From Suilimivivens sp963650485 (lineage in GTDB: Bacteria; Bacillota; Clostridia; Lachnospirales; Lachnospiraceae), in assembly GCA_963650485.1 (NCBI GenBank), contig CAVJLN010000014.1:1-64000 (forward strand): a stretch of DNA of 64,000 bases, in the 5' to 3' direction. Positions 52,903 to 61,772 of the stretch are shown here, in pieces. The notes beneath the pieces are model-generated. The model was not told the origin of the DNA, made no database searches, and saw only the letters and a program-made list of their open reading frames with translations. The translations under genes were made by a program, and so were the position numbers. Numbering within the stretch: the first letter of the stretch is position 1; every line of letters starts with the position of its first letter.

Positions 52903-53982
52903 ATGGCGGTGAAAATGTTGATGAGGGGAGCTGTTCTTCCGGGAAACAGCACAGTAGAGCTAAAGGATTTCGAGATTCCCACACCGGGACATGGACAGGT
53001 TCTGATTAAAACAAAAGCAACAACCATCTGTGGAAGTGATATCCGTTGTATTTACAGGGAGCATACGGGAAAAGGCCCTGAGGGATATATTCCCGGTATG
53101 ATTGCTGGACATGAGCCGTGCGGTGTTATCGTGGAAGAAGGAGAAGGTCTGAGACGTTTCAAAAAAGGCGATCGTGTCATTGTATATCATATTTCAGGCT
53201 GTGGTGTCTGCAACGACTGCAGGAGAGGATTTTATATTTCCTGTAAGAGCAGATTCCGTCAGGCCTATGGCTGGCAGCGTAACGGAGGGATGGCGCCCTA
53301 CATTCTCGCAGAGGAAAAAGATCTGATTGCACTGCCGGATGAGCTGACCTATAAGGATGGGGCGCAGGTAGCCTGTGGCTTTGGTACCGTGTATGAAGCA
53401 ATTGAAAAAATCGGTATCTGCGGAAACGATGCTGTTTTGGTAACGGGACTCGGACCGGTCGGCCTGGCAGCTCTGATGCTTGCTAAAGCATTGGGCGCCA
53501 ATAAGCTGATTGGTATCGAAATGAATGATTACCGGATTGATCTTGCGAAGAAGCTGGGACTGGCGGACTATGTATTTAAGCCTGGAGAGGATGCCTTAGA
53601 AAAGATTTTAGAGGTTACGGATGGCAAAGGTGTTGAACGGGCAATTGATGCCTCTGCAAATGATGCAGGAAGACAACTTGCAATACGTGCGACCAGAGAA
53701 TGGGGTAAAATTGCATTTGTAGGAGAAGGCGGAACCTGCACATTCAATCCGAGTCCGGACATTATCCATGGACAAAAGACGATCTATGGTTCCTGGGTAA
53801 CTTCACTTTGGAGAATGGAAGAACTAGTCGAGAGACTGGTTCGGTGGAACATTCATCCTGAGGATCTGATCACCCACGAATTCCCGATTGAACAGGCGGA
53901 CGAGGCATACCGGCTTATGGCTGCCGGACAGTGCGGCAAGGTAGCCGTAGTATTTCAGGATGAATGCGGAGGAAGAGAATGA
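52903..53982 (+). CDS. Zinc-dependent alcohol/polyol dehydrogenase (MDR family)
   Basis: 359 residues. The catalytic zinc site is TICGSD and GHEPCG; the structural zinc Cys cluster is GCGVCNDCRRGFYISC; the NAD-binding GLGPVGLAALML motif is present. It resembles threonine/sorbitol dehydrogenase-type enzymes and may oxidise a sugar, polyol or lactol released by the neighbouring fucosidases. The ATG at 52903 has AAGG at a good distance; the ATG at 52897 is too close. It overlaps the aldo/keto reductase gene by 4 bases (ATGA). Confidence 0.88.
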   Translation: MAVKMLMRGAVLPGNSTVELKDFEIPTPGHGQVLIKTKATTICGSDIRCIYREHTGKGPEGYIPGMIAGHEPCGVIVEEGEGLRRFKKGDRVIVYHISGCGVCNDCRRGFYISCKSRFRQAYGWQRNGGMAPYILAEEKDLIALPDELTYKDGAQVACGFGTVYEAIEKIGICGNDAVLVTGLGPVGLAALMLAKALGANKLIGIEMNDYRIDLAKKLGLADYVFKPGEDALEKILEVTDGKGVERAIDASANDAGRQLAIRATREWGKIAFVGEGGTCTFNPSPDIIHGQKTIYGSWVTSLWRMEELVERLVRWNIHPEDLITHEFPIEQADEAYRLMAAGQCGKVAVVFQDECGGRE

Positions 53983-54992
53983 TCGATGTGATGGAACAAA
54001 ACAAAATTCCAACCAGGGAATTATACAGCGGTGAGCGAATTCCGTGCGTGGGACTGGGCACCTTCGGCTCGGATAAATACGGTTCGGATGCGGTTGCAGA
54101 AGCTGTATATGGTGCCATTCAATATGGATACCGGTTGATTGACTGTGCCTCTGTATATCAGAACGAGGATAAGATCGGACAGGTGCTTCACAGACTTTTT
54201 GAAGAAAAGGTGGTACAAAGACAGGATTTGTTTATTACCTCCAAGGTCTGGAATGACATGCACGGGCAGGGACAGGTCATGGAATCCTGCCGTAAAAGTC
54301 TGAAGGATCTGGGACTTGAAACGATAGACCTGTATTTTGTACACTGGCCGTTTCCGAATTATCATGCTCCGGGGTGTAACGGAGATTCGAGAAATCCGGA
54401 CTCCAGACCGTTTTCGCTGGAAGAGTTTATGTCGGTATGGAGACAGTGCGAGGAGCTGGTGGATCAGGGACTCGTCCGCTATATCGGAATGAGTAATATG
54501 ACGATTCCTAAATTAGAAAAGGTGCTTCCGCTTTGCAGGATACAGCCGGCAGCGCTTGAGATGGAGCTGCATCCGTCCTTCCAGCAGCCGGAGTTGTTTG
54601 ATTATGCACGTAAGCATCATATTCTTCCCATTGGATACTGTCCGATCGGCTCACCATCCAGACCGGAAAGAGACAGAACCTCAGAGGATGTGGCAGATAT
54701 GGAACTTCCTGCCGTGGTAAAGGCGGCTAAAGCGCATAATGTACATCCTGCTGTGGTCTGCCTGAAATGGGCAGTTCAGCGTGGACAGGTGCCGATTCCG
54801 TTTTCAGTGAAGGAGAGTCAGTATATTTCCAATCTGAAATGTGCTTCCTGTGATCCGCTGACAGACGAAGAGATGGAAGAAATACGTCGGGAAGACCGGA
54901 ACTGCCGTCTGGTGAAGGGACAGGTTTTCTTGTGGGAAGGCGCCACAGGCTGGGAAGATCTATGGGACGAAAACGGAGTGATTGCAACGTAG
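53979..54992 (+). CDS. Aldo/keto reductase
   Basis: 337 residues, (beta/alpha)8 NADPH-dependent oxidoreductase. The complete catalytic tetrad is visible: D55, Y60, K89 and H122 (LIDCASVY, TSKVW, VHWPFP). It would interconvert an aldose and its alcohol. Close coupling with the dehydrogenase upstream and FucU downstream suggests they act on one sugar. An insertion around GCNGDSRNPDSRPFSL (about 128-143) widens the substrate side of the barrel. The start is supported by CGGAGGAAGAG. Confidence 0.9.
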   Translation: MIDVMEQNKIPTRELYSGERIPCVGLGTFGSDKYGSDAVAEAVYGAIQYGYRLIDCASVYQNEDKIGQVLHRLFEEKVVQRQDLFITSKVWNDMHGQGQVMESCRKSLKDLGLETIDLYFVHWPFPNYHAPGCNGDSRNPDSRPFSLEEFMSVWRQCEELVDQGLVRYIGMSNMTIPKLEKVLPLCRIQPAALEMELHPSFQQPELFDYARKHHILPIGYCPIGSPSRPERDRTSEDVADMELPAVVKAAKAHNVHPAVVCLKWAVQRGQVPIPFSVKESQYISNLKCASCDPLTDEEMEEIRREDRNCRLVKGQVFLWEGATGWEDLWDENGVIAT

Positions 54993-55015
54993 CAGTAATA
55001 AGAAAAGAGGTTTAT

Positions 55016-55453
55016 ATGTTAAAAGGAATTCCTAAAATTTTATCACCGGAATTATTGAAGGTTTTGTGTGAAATGGGTCATAGTGACAGACTGGTTATTG
55101 CTGATGGAAATTTTCCGGCGGAATCCATTGGAAAAGACTCAATTGTTATCCGGATGGATGGCCATGGAACCAGTGAAATACTGGAGGCAGTTCTGCAGCT
55201 GTTTCCACTGGATACCTATGTAGAACATCCGGTTAATCTTATGCAGGTTATGACCGGCGATGAGGTAGAGACACCAATCTGGAAGGAATACAGCAGGATT
55301 GTCAGTGAGAAGGATGAACGCGGTGATGCAGCCATTGGTCAGATTGAACGTTTTGCATTTTACGAAGAGGCACGGAAGGCATATGCGATTATCGCTACAG
55401 GAGAAGAAGCCTTGTATGCGAATATCATGTTACAAAAAGGCGTTGTGGTTTAG
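55016..55453 (+). CDS. fucU: L-fucose mutarotase FucU (RbsD/FucU family)
   Basis: A 145-residue protein interconverting alpha and beta anomers of L-fucose, or related L-sugars such as L-galactose. Family signature: the catalytic His in EMGHSDRLVIADGNFPA, and the C-terminal EEARKAYAIIATGEEALYAN motif. Start ATG 55016 after AAGAGG; the ORF opening at 54932 overlaps the reductase gene. Placed directly before GH29, it supports release of L-fucose-type sugars in the cytoplasm. Confidence 0.93.
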   Translation: MLKGIPKILSPELLKVLCEMGHSDRLVIADGNFPAESIGKDSIVIRMDGHGTSEILEAVLQLFPLDTYVEHPVNLMQVMTGDEVETPIWKEYSRIVSEKDERGDAAIGQIERFAFYEEARKAYAIIATGEEALYANIMLQKGVVV

Positions 55454-55470
55454 AGGAAGGAGGCAGACTT

Positions 55471-56943
55471 ATGGATCAGTTAGAAAAATATCTTGAGATG
55501 ATTGATGATGTATTGGAGAAGGGACCGTATAAGCCAACCTGGGAATCGTTATCTGCTTATGAACCACCAAGATGGTATCGTAATGCTAAGTTTGGTATTT
55601 TCATTCACTGGGGGATCTATAGTGTTCCCGCATTTTCCAATGAATGGTATTCAAGAAATATGTATATCAAAGGTTCTCCGGAGTATGAGCATCATATCAA
55701 AACATATGGTGAACATAAGGATTTTGGATATAAGGACTTTATTCCCATGTTTAAAGCAGAGAAATTTAATCCGTCTGAGTGGGCAGAGCTGTTTAAAACG
55801 GCCGGAGCAAATTATGTTGTTCCGGTTGCAGAGCATCATGATGGCTTTCAGATGTATCGGAGCGAAATATCTCACTGGAATGCCTATGAAATGGGACCAA
55901 AACGAGATGTGCTGGGAGAATTAAAGACTGCATGTGAAGGATGCGGAATGCAGATCGGAGCTTCTACTCATCGGATTGAACACTGGTTTTTTATGGGGCA
56001 TGGAAAGGAATTTGACAGTGATATAAAAGACCCCATGCAGAGGGGGGATTTTTACTGGCCTGCCATGCCGGAACAGGATCATCAGAATATTTTCAGCAAA
56101 CCGGAGCCTACAGAAGAATTTCTCAAGGACTGGCTGGTGCGCACCTGTGAAATTATTGACCGGTATCATCCGAAGGTATTGTATTTTGACTGGTGGATCC
56201 AGCACAGCTCCTGTAAGCCTTATTTGAAAAAGCTGGCGGCATACTATTATAACCGGGCACAGGAATGGGGAGAGCAGGTGGTTATTAATTATAAGCATGA
56301 TGCTTTTCAGTTCGGAACAGCAGTACCGGATGTGGAAAGAGGACAGTTTGCAGATGTGAAGCCTTACTTCTGGCAGACAGATACAGCAATTGCATTAAAC
56401 TCCTGGTGCTATACAGAAAATAACCAGTTTCGTCCGGCGGAAGATATCCTGTGTGATCTTGTGGATATTGTCAGTAAGAACGGATGTCTGCTGCTGAATG
56501 TCGGCCCCAAAGCGGATGGAACGATCTCACAGGAGGATCGTGAAATTTTATTAAAGATTGGGGAATGGATGAAAGTAAACGGTGAGGCCATCTATGAAAC
56601 GAACGTATGGAGAAAATACGGGGAAGGCCCCACAGAGATTGTAGAGGGGCAGTTCTCTGACGGAATCAAGAAGAATTTTACCTCTGAGGATTTCCGTTTT
56701 ACAACTGCAAAAGGGAAGCTGTATGCAATTGCGTTAAAGTGCAGTGACAATGGAGAGTATTGTATTCGTTCGCTGGGAGAACAGGATGCTTCCAGACAGG
56801 CCAATTTTCATGGTATTATAAAAGGTGTGGAAACACTTGGTGAAATGAAAATGACAGAGTGGAGAAGAGATAGTCAGGGACTGCATATTAAGAGCGGACT
56901 GGTAAGCGATTATCCGATTGTGTTTAAAATTGATGTTGATTAG
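55471..56943 (+). CDS. GH29 alpha-L-fucosidase
   Basis: 490 residues, cytoplasmic. The N-terminal barrel has GIFIHWGIYSVPAF, the AEHHDGFQMY motif and nucleophile D240 in LYFDWWI. The C-terminal beta-sandwich spans about 365-490. It is a retaining fucosidase; the acid/base residue is not clear by eye. It is 18 bases after fucU and in the same operon. The short neighbouring palindrome at 56948 marks its end. Confidence 0.93.
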   Translation: MDQLEKYLEMIDDVLEKGPYKPTWESLSAYEPPRWYRNAKFGIFIHWGIYSVPAFSNEWYSRNMYIKGSPEYEHHIKTYGEHKDFGYKDFIPMFKAEKFNPSEWAELFKTAGANYVVPVAEHHDGFQMYRSEISHWNAYEMGPKRDVLGELKTACEGCGMQIGASTHRIEHWFFMGHGKEFDSDIKDPMQRGDFYWPAMPEQDHQNIFSKPEPTEEFLKDWLVRTCEIIDRYHPKVLYFDWWIQHSSCKPYLKKLAAYYYNRAQEWGEQVVINYKHDAFQFGTAVPDVERGQFADVKPYFWQTDTAIALNSWCYTENNQFRPAEDILCDLVDIVSKNGCLLLNVGPKADGTISQEDREILLKIGEWMKVNGEAIYETNVWRKYGEGPTEIVEGQFSDGIKKNFTSEDFRFTTAKGKLYAIALKCSDNGEYCIRSLGEQDASRQANFHGIIKGVETLGEMKMTEWRRDSQGLHIKSGLVSDYPIVFKIDVD

Positions 56944-56947
56944 GAAA

Positions 56948-56965
56948 ATGCTGATTAATCAGCAT
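56948..56965. promoter_or_regulatory. Perfect 18-base palindrome after GH29
   Basis: ATGCTGATT|AATCAGCAT, 5 bases after the GH29 stop, without a T tract. The half GCTGATTAA also occurs at 52715-52723 in the gap before the dehydrogenase gene. It may be a regulator-binding site for the following GH95 gene rather than a terminator. Confidence 0.4.
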
Positions 56966-56997
56966 GCCCTTAGGACATTGTTTACAACAAAAATTGG

Positions 56998-57016
56998 TAA
57001 CTATTTAGAATAGTTA
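56998..57016. repeat. Minimal palindromic repeat before GH95
   Basis: TAACTATT-TAG-AATAGTTA, a 19-base palindrome of the repeat family, 34 bases before the GH95 start codon. It is the same minimal form as at 35965, with one base change in the centre. Confidence 0.7.
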
Positions 57017-57049
57017 TGTTAAGTCTATCAGTAACAGGAGAACGGATAC

Positions 57050-59182
57050 ATGTCTGATGTATATAAAATTGAGTTTAATAAGCCTGCAGATAACTGGAAT
57101 GAGGCACTTCCGATTGGAAATGGCCGATTGGGAGGAATGATATTCGGGCTTCCGTGGACGGAGAGAATACAGCTTAATGAGGACAGCGTGTGGTTTGGCG
57201 GACCGAGAAACCGGATTAATCCCTCAGCGAAGGAGGTGCTTCCCCAGATCAGACACCTGATTTTTGAGGGGAAGATTCGCGAAGCCCAGGAGCTGTGTGC
57301 GTTTGGTTTGTCCGGTATTCCTGAGGAGCAGAGACATTATGAGCCTCTTGGGAATCTGTATATTGAGTACGCGGGACGTAATCTTGAGGTCAGGAATTAT
57401 CATAGAGAACTTGATATTGACGCAGCAGTTGCAGTGACGGAATTTGACAGTGAGGGAGTTCATTACCGGCGGCAGATGATTGCCAGTTATCCGGCGAATG
57501 TTATGGTAATTCATCTGGAAGCAGATCGGCCGGGGATGCTGACCTTTCATGCACAATTGTCCAAGGGTACGACACCATGGGATAACCATCCTTATCAGGA
57601 GCAGAACTGCCGCAGACCCAATTATAATGTATTTGCAGATTCCATCGTGGCATTAGATGACAATATTCAGAGAATGACGGCACAGACTGGTGGAAAAGGT
57701 GGTGTTAATACAGCTGCGGCTGTTAAAATTATTCCTGTGGGAGGAACAATAGAAAGGATTGGCAGCACGATATTTGTCCGGAATGCGGATGAGGCTATGC
57801 TCATTCTTGCCGCAGATACCACATTTCGTGAAGCAAATCCGGAGCAGTCTGTTGTTGAGCGGGTAAACAGGATATCAAAGCGAAGCTGGGAGGAGCTTTT
57901 GCGGGAGCATGTCACAGATTATCAATCTCTGTTTCGCCGGGTAAAACTGGAAATTGAAGGAGCGGAGGAGATTGTGAGATTCTTCCAATATGGAAGATAT
58001 CTTCTGATTGCATCCAGTCGTCCGGGCTCCCTTCCGGCTAATCTGCAGGGAATCTGGAACGAGGATTATGCGCCGGCATGGGGAAGCAAATACACCATCA
58101 ATATCAATACAGAAATGAATTATTGGCCGGCCTTGATCTGTAACCTTACAGAGTGTCAGGAGCCCCTTATTACGCATCTGGAAAATATGCGTGAAAACGG
58201 TAGACGGACAGCGAGGGAAATGTATGACTGCCAAGGGTTCATGGCTCATCATAATACGGATATCTGGGGGGATACCGCTCCACAGGATGTCTGCTTATCG
58301 TCCAGCTACTGGGTTATGGGAGCAGCCTGGCTCTCTCTGCATATCTGGGAGCAATATCGGTTTACGGAAGACAGGGATTTTTTGCAGAAGCATTATCCGA
58401 CTATGCAGGAGTCAGCACTCTTTTTGCTGGATTATCTGGTGGAGGATGGGGAATATCTGGTTACCTGCCCGACTTTATCACCGGAGAATACCTATATATT
58501 GCCGAATGGTGAACAAGGGGTGATCTGTAAGGGAGCTGCGATGGACAATGAGATCATCCATGAACTCTTTGAAGCCTGCATCAGGGCGGAGGACATCCTT
58601 CAGATTACAGATGGACTTGCATCTGATATGAAGACCGCACTTGAGAAAATTGCACCGATCCGTATTGGAAAATATGGTCAGGTTATGGAGTGGAATGAGG
58701 ATTATGAAGAGGTTGAGATTGGCCATCGTCATATTTCCCAATTGTTTGCTCTGTATCCGGGCAGTCAGATTACCAGAAAAAAGACTCCGGAACTGATGGA
58801 GGCGGCTGCACGTACACTTGAGAGACGTTTATCCCATGGCGGAGGACATAGTGGCTGGAGTCGTGCGTGGATCATCAATATGTATGCCAGACTTGGAGAC
58901 GGCAATGAGGCATTGAAGCACATTAAAATGCTGATTGAAAAGCAGACACTACCGAACCTGTTTGATAACCATCCCCCATTTCAGATTGATGGTAATTTTG
59001 GCTGTACAGCCGGAATTGCAGAAATGCTTGTGCAAAGCCATGAGGATGAAATCCGTTTCCTGCCTGCACTGCCGGATGAATGGAAGAACGGTAAAGTGAC
59101 AGGGCTGTGTATGCGTGGCGGAAAGACCATCCGGTGCCTTAAGTGGAGGGACGGCAAAATTGTCCGTGCCGAAGTTGAATAG
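57050..59182 (+). CDS. GH95 alpha-L-fucosidase/alpha-L-galactosidase
   Basis: 710 residues. It starts with the family opening NWNEALPIGNGRLGGMIFG. An N-terminal beta domain (1-240) and a catalytic (alpha/alpha)6 barrel (about 290-660) carry HHNTDIWGD, CPTLSPENTY and DGNFGCTAGIAEML, which hold the Asn, Glu and Asp positions used by known GH95 enzymes. The mechanism is inverting. In the xylan context an L-galactosidase role on complex side chains is as likely as fucosidase; the sequence alone does not decide. A terminator follows. Confidence 0.92.
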   Translation: MSDVYKIEFNKPADNWNEALPIGNGRLGGMIFGLPWTERIQLNEDSVWFGGPRNRINPSAKEVLPQIRHLIFEGKIREAQELCAFGLSGIPEEQRHYEPLGNLYIEYAGRNLEVRNYHRELDIDAAVAVTEFDSEGVHYRRQMIASYPANVMVIHLEADRPGMLTFHAQLSKGTTPWDNHPYQEQNCRRPNYNVFADSIVALDDNIQRMTAQTGGKGGVNTAAAVKIIPVGGTIERIGSTIFVRNADEAMLILAADTTFREANPEQSVVERVNRISKRSWEELLREHVTDYQSLFRRVKLEIEGAEEIVRFFQYGRYLLIASSRPGSLPANLQGIWNEDYAPAWGSKYTININTEMNYWPALICNLTECQEPLITHLENMRENGRRTAREMYDCQGFMAHHNTDIWGDTAPQDVCLSSSYWVMGAAWLSLHIWEQYRFTEDRDFLQKHYPTMQESALFLLDYLVEDGEYLVTCPTLSPENTYILPNGEQGVICKGAAMDNEIIHELFEACIRAEDILQITDGLASDMKTALEKIAPIRIGKYGQVMEWNEDYEEVEIGHRHISQLFALYPGSQITRKKTPELMEAAARTLERRLSHGGGHSGWSRAWIINMYARLGDGNEALKHIKMLIEKQTLPNLFDNHPPFQIDGNFGCTAGIAEMLVQSHEDEIRFLPALPDEWKNGKVTGLCMRGGKTIRCLKWRDGKIVRAEVE

Positions 59183-59203
59183 TTCTCGTAGTTTTTAACT
59201 AAA

Positions 59204-59242
59204 AGTGGCATAACCTGTTTACTTCATCAGGTTTATGCCACT
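59204..59242 (+). terminator. Terminator ending the carbohydrate locus
   Basis: AGTGGCATAACCTG (59204-59217) pairs with CAGGTTTATGCCACT (59228-59242) with one bulged base, followed by ATTTATTAT. The stem is about 14 pairs. Confidence 0.75.
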
Positions 59243-59272
59243 ATTTATTATGAGGCATCAACTGAAAATTCA

Positions 59273-59301
59273 TTTACAGATCCCTCAATTCGCTTTATAC
59301 T
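59273..59301 (+). promoter_or_regulatory. Promoter of the flavodoxin-SCP2 gene
   Basis: TTTACA (59273-59278), 17 bases, TATACT (59296-59301). The start is about 23 bases before the ATG at 59332. Confidence 0.75.
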
Positions 59302-59331
59302 GGAAATAAAGTTTGGGAAAGGCGGCTTTCT

Positions 59332-60339
59332 ATGAAAATTAACATCTATTATGGTGGACGGGGACTGATGGATGATCCGACACTTTATGTAATTAATAAG
59401 ATGCAGTCCGTTCTGGAAGAGCTTCATGTTGGGGTGGAGCGTTATAATCTCTATGAACTGAAAAATAAGATTCCCACACTTCCACAGACATTGAAGGAAG
59501 CAGATGGGATTATTCTGGCAACGACGGTGGAATGGCATGGAATTGGCGGATATATGTCACAGTTTCTGGATGCCTGCTGGCTATATGGTGATAAGGAGAA
59601 GATTGCAGGCATTTATATGTGTCCGGTTGTAATGTCCACAACCTATGGTGAACGTGAAGGTAAGCTGGATCTGGCGGTTGCATGGGAAATTCTGGGAGGA
59701 CTACCGTGTACCGGCGTCTGTGGATATATTGCAGATACGGCAATTCTTGAAGAAAATGAATCTTACAGCATGATTCTTGAAAAAAAGGCAGAGACTCTTT
59801 ATCGTACCATCAATCAGAAGATGGTCAGCCTGCCTGCCAGCAACCAGGCGGTTAAAAAGATGGTTTCCATTACGAAGAATGATGACCTCACCCCGCAGGA
59901 ATTTGAGCAGTTATCCCAGTATGCGGCAGATGACAGCTATGTGAAGCGCCAGAAGGAGGATATTCAGGAGCTGGCAAGCATGTTCCGCGATATGCTGGGA
60001 AATCAGGAAGTGGAAGACAGGAAGGAAGAATATATTCAGGAGTTTAAGAGCCATTTTGCTCCTCAGGCTGGCTTTGGGGCTTCTTATCAGATCGTGATTG
60101 AGGGTAAAAGAAAACCATTTGTAATAGAAGTTTCCGGATTGGAATGTAATTGTTATTATGGTATGATTACGAATCCGGATGTTGAGATTCAGACCGGTCA
60201 TGAAACCATGGATGATATTATTTATGGAAGAATGACCTTCCAGAGGGCATTTATGGGAGGAAGCATTAAGCTGAAGGGTGATTTTAAGGTGCTTCGTACA
60301 CTGGATCAGATCTTCCCGTTTATGGAAGCTTTCTTATAA
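59332..60339 (+). CDS. Flavodoxin-like reductase fused to an SCP2 domain
   Basis: 335 residues. Residues 1-165 form a flavodoxin-like fold of the NAD(P)H-dependent FMN reductase type (IILATTVEWHGIGGYMSQFLD is the flavin-loop region). A helical linker (165-225) leads to a C-terminal SCP2-like domain (about 230-335, KPFVIEVSGLECNCYYG..GRMTFQRAFMGGSIKLKGDF). SCP2 domains bind lipids or other hydrophobic ligands, so the protein may reduce a hydrophobic substrate. It is monocistronic between a terminator and the HIT gene gap. Function is unknown. Confidence 0.75.
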   Translation: MKINIYYGGRGLMDDPTLYVINKMQSVLEELHVGVERYNLYELKNKIPTLPQTLKEADGIILATTVEWHGIGGYMSQFLDACWLYGDKEKIAGIYMCPVVMSTTYGEREGKLDLAVAWEILGGLPCTGVCGYIADTAILEENESYSMILEKKAETLYRTINQKMVSLPASNQAVKKMVSITKNDDLTPQEFEQLSQYAADDSYVKRQKEDIQELASMFRDMLGNQEVEDRKEEYIQEFKSHFAPQAGFGASYQIVIEGKRKPFVIEVSGLECNCYYGMITNPDVEIQTGHETMDDIIYGRMTFQRAFMGGSIKLKGDFKVLRTLDQIFPFMEAFL

Positions 60340-60430
60340 GCAAAATGGTAACTGCGCCTGTGATGATTTGGTACAGGTCGAAGTATGGGTTTCCCGGTTA
60401 TAAAAGCAATTTAGAAAAGAGGTTAAGAAG

Positions 60431-60841
60431 ATGAAAGAGGATTGTATTTTCTGTAAACTGGCTAATGGAGTGATTCCGACAAGAAGCATTTATGAAGATG
60501 AAAATTTCAAGGTGATACTGGATGCGGCACCTGCGACCAAAGGACATGCATTGATTCTGCCCAAGGAGCATGCAGCAAACCTTTATGAGCTTCCGGATGA
60601 AACAGCAGCGAAGGCATTTGTGCTCGCAAAGAAACTGGCTTCTGATATGACGAAGAAGCTTTCCTGTGACGGTTTAAATGTCGTTCAGAACAACGGTGAG
60701 ATTGCCGGACAGACCGTTTTTCATTTCCATATTCATCTGATCCCCAGATATAAAGATGACCGACAGAGCCTAACATGGGAGCAGCATACCTACGATGATG
60801 CCACGATGGATGAAATCGAAAAGACTCTTAAGGAAGTATAA
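60431..60841 (+). CDS. HIT-family nucleotide hydrolase/transferase
   Basis: 136 residues. The N-terminal zinc-type CIFC motif and the active-site histidine triad HFHIHLIPR (about 99-107) are intact. HIT proteins hydrolyse dinucleoside or nucleoside phosphoramidate compounds. The start follows AGAGGTTAAGAAG. It is 3 bases before the fumarase gene, so they are co-transcribed. Confidence 0.95.
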   Translation: MKEDCIFCKLANGVIPTRSIYEDENFKVILDAAPATKGHALILPKEHAANLYELPDETAAKAFVLAKKLASDMTKKLSCDGLNVVQNNGEIAGQTVFHFHIHLIPRYKDDRQSLTWEQHTYDDATMDEIEKTLKEV

Positions 60842-60844
60842 AGC

Positions 60845-61690
60845 ATGCGTACAATACATACAGAGGAAATCATTTCGAATATTAGGGAGATGTGCATAGA
60901 AGCAAACCATATGCTGACACCGGATATGCAGATAGCACTGGAACGTGCATTGGAAGAAGAGAAGTCTCCGATCGGCCAGAAGGTATTGGGGCAGCTTCAG
61001 GACAACCTGCAGATTGCGAAGGAAGATACCATACCGATCTGTCAGGATACCGGAATGGCAGTGATTTTTCTGGAAATTGGTCAGGATGTTCATTTTGAAG
61101 GTGGTTCACTGACAGATGCGATCAATGAAGGAGTACGACAGGGATATGTGGATGGTTATCTGCGTAAATCAGTAGTGAAGGATCCCTTGATCCGCGAGAA
61201 TACGAAGGATAATACACCGGCAGTCATTCATTACGATCTTGTACCGGGGGATAAGGTAAAGATCACGGTTGCGCCCAAGGGATTTGGCAGTGAAAATATG
61301 AGCCGGGTATTTATGCTGAAGCCGGCAGATGGAATCGAAGGTGTTAAGAATGCCATCCTCACAGCTGTTAAGGATGCAGGGCCGAATGCCTGCCCTCCTA
61401 TGGTTGTTGGTGTCGGAATTGGCGGTACATTCGAGAAGTGTGCCCTGTTGGCAAAGAAAGCACTGACGCGTCCGGTAGATGAGCGGTCCTCCATTCCTTA
61501 TGTAAAGGAGCTTGAAGAGGAAATGCTTACGGCGGTTAACAGGCTTGGAATCGGGCCGGGAGGACTTGGGGGAAGCACGACGGCACTGGCAGTAAATATT
61601 AATACCTATCCGACACACATTGCGGGACTTCCGGTAGCAGTCAATATCTGCTGTCATGTGAACCGCCATTGTGTCAGGGAAATAATATAG
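60845..61690 (+). CDS. Class I fumarate hydratase, alpha subunit
   Basis: 281 residues of the iron-sulfur dependent two-subunit fumarase type (TtdA/FumA N-terminal part). Cluster-ligand Cys residues are in ICQDTGMAV, in NACPPMVVG, and in the C-terminal CCHVNRHC. It converts fumarate and malate. The beta subunit follows 82 bases later, but a repeat copy sits in between. Assignment to L(+)-tartrate dehydratase instead cannot be excluded by eye. Confidence 0.92.
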   Translation: MRTIHTEEIISNIREMCIEANHMLTPDMQIALERALEEEKSPIGQKVLGQLQDNLQIAKEDTIPICQDTGMAVIFLEIGQDVHFEGGSLTDAINEGVRQGYVDGYLRKSVVKDPLIRENTKDNTPAVIHYDLVPGDKVKITVAPKGFGSENMSRVFMLKPADGIEGVKNAILTAVKDAGPNACPPMVVGVGIGGTFEKCALLAKKALTRPVDERSSIPYVKELEEEMLTAVNRLGIGPGGLGGSTTALAVNINTYPTHIAGLPVAVNICCHVNRHCVREII

Positions 61691-61716
61691 GGCATAGGCA
61701 TCTATTTGTGAAGCGA

Positions 61717-61747
61717 CTGTTTTACGAATGGGGTTCTGAATAGTTAC
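61717..61747. repeat. Module 2 repeat end between the two fumarase subunit genes
   Basis: CTGTTTTACGAATGGGG..TTCTGAATAGTTAC repeats the last part of the 5763-5916 copy almost exactly (5889-5916). It lies inside what should be a two-gene operon, 25 bases before the beta-subunit ATG. Confidence 0.75.
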
Positions 61748-61772
61748 GAGTTATGAAATAGAAAGGTTGTTT

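Noticed and set aside
60340..60430. GGTAACTG near 60352 as another repeat copy
   Set aside because: Only a few bases match the family terminus, and the rest of the gap shows no module sequence.
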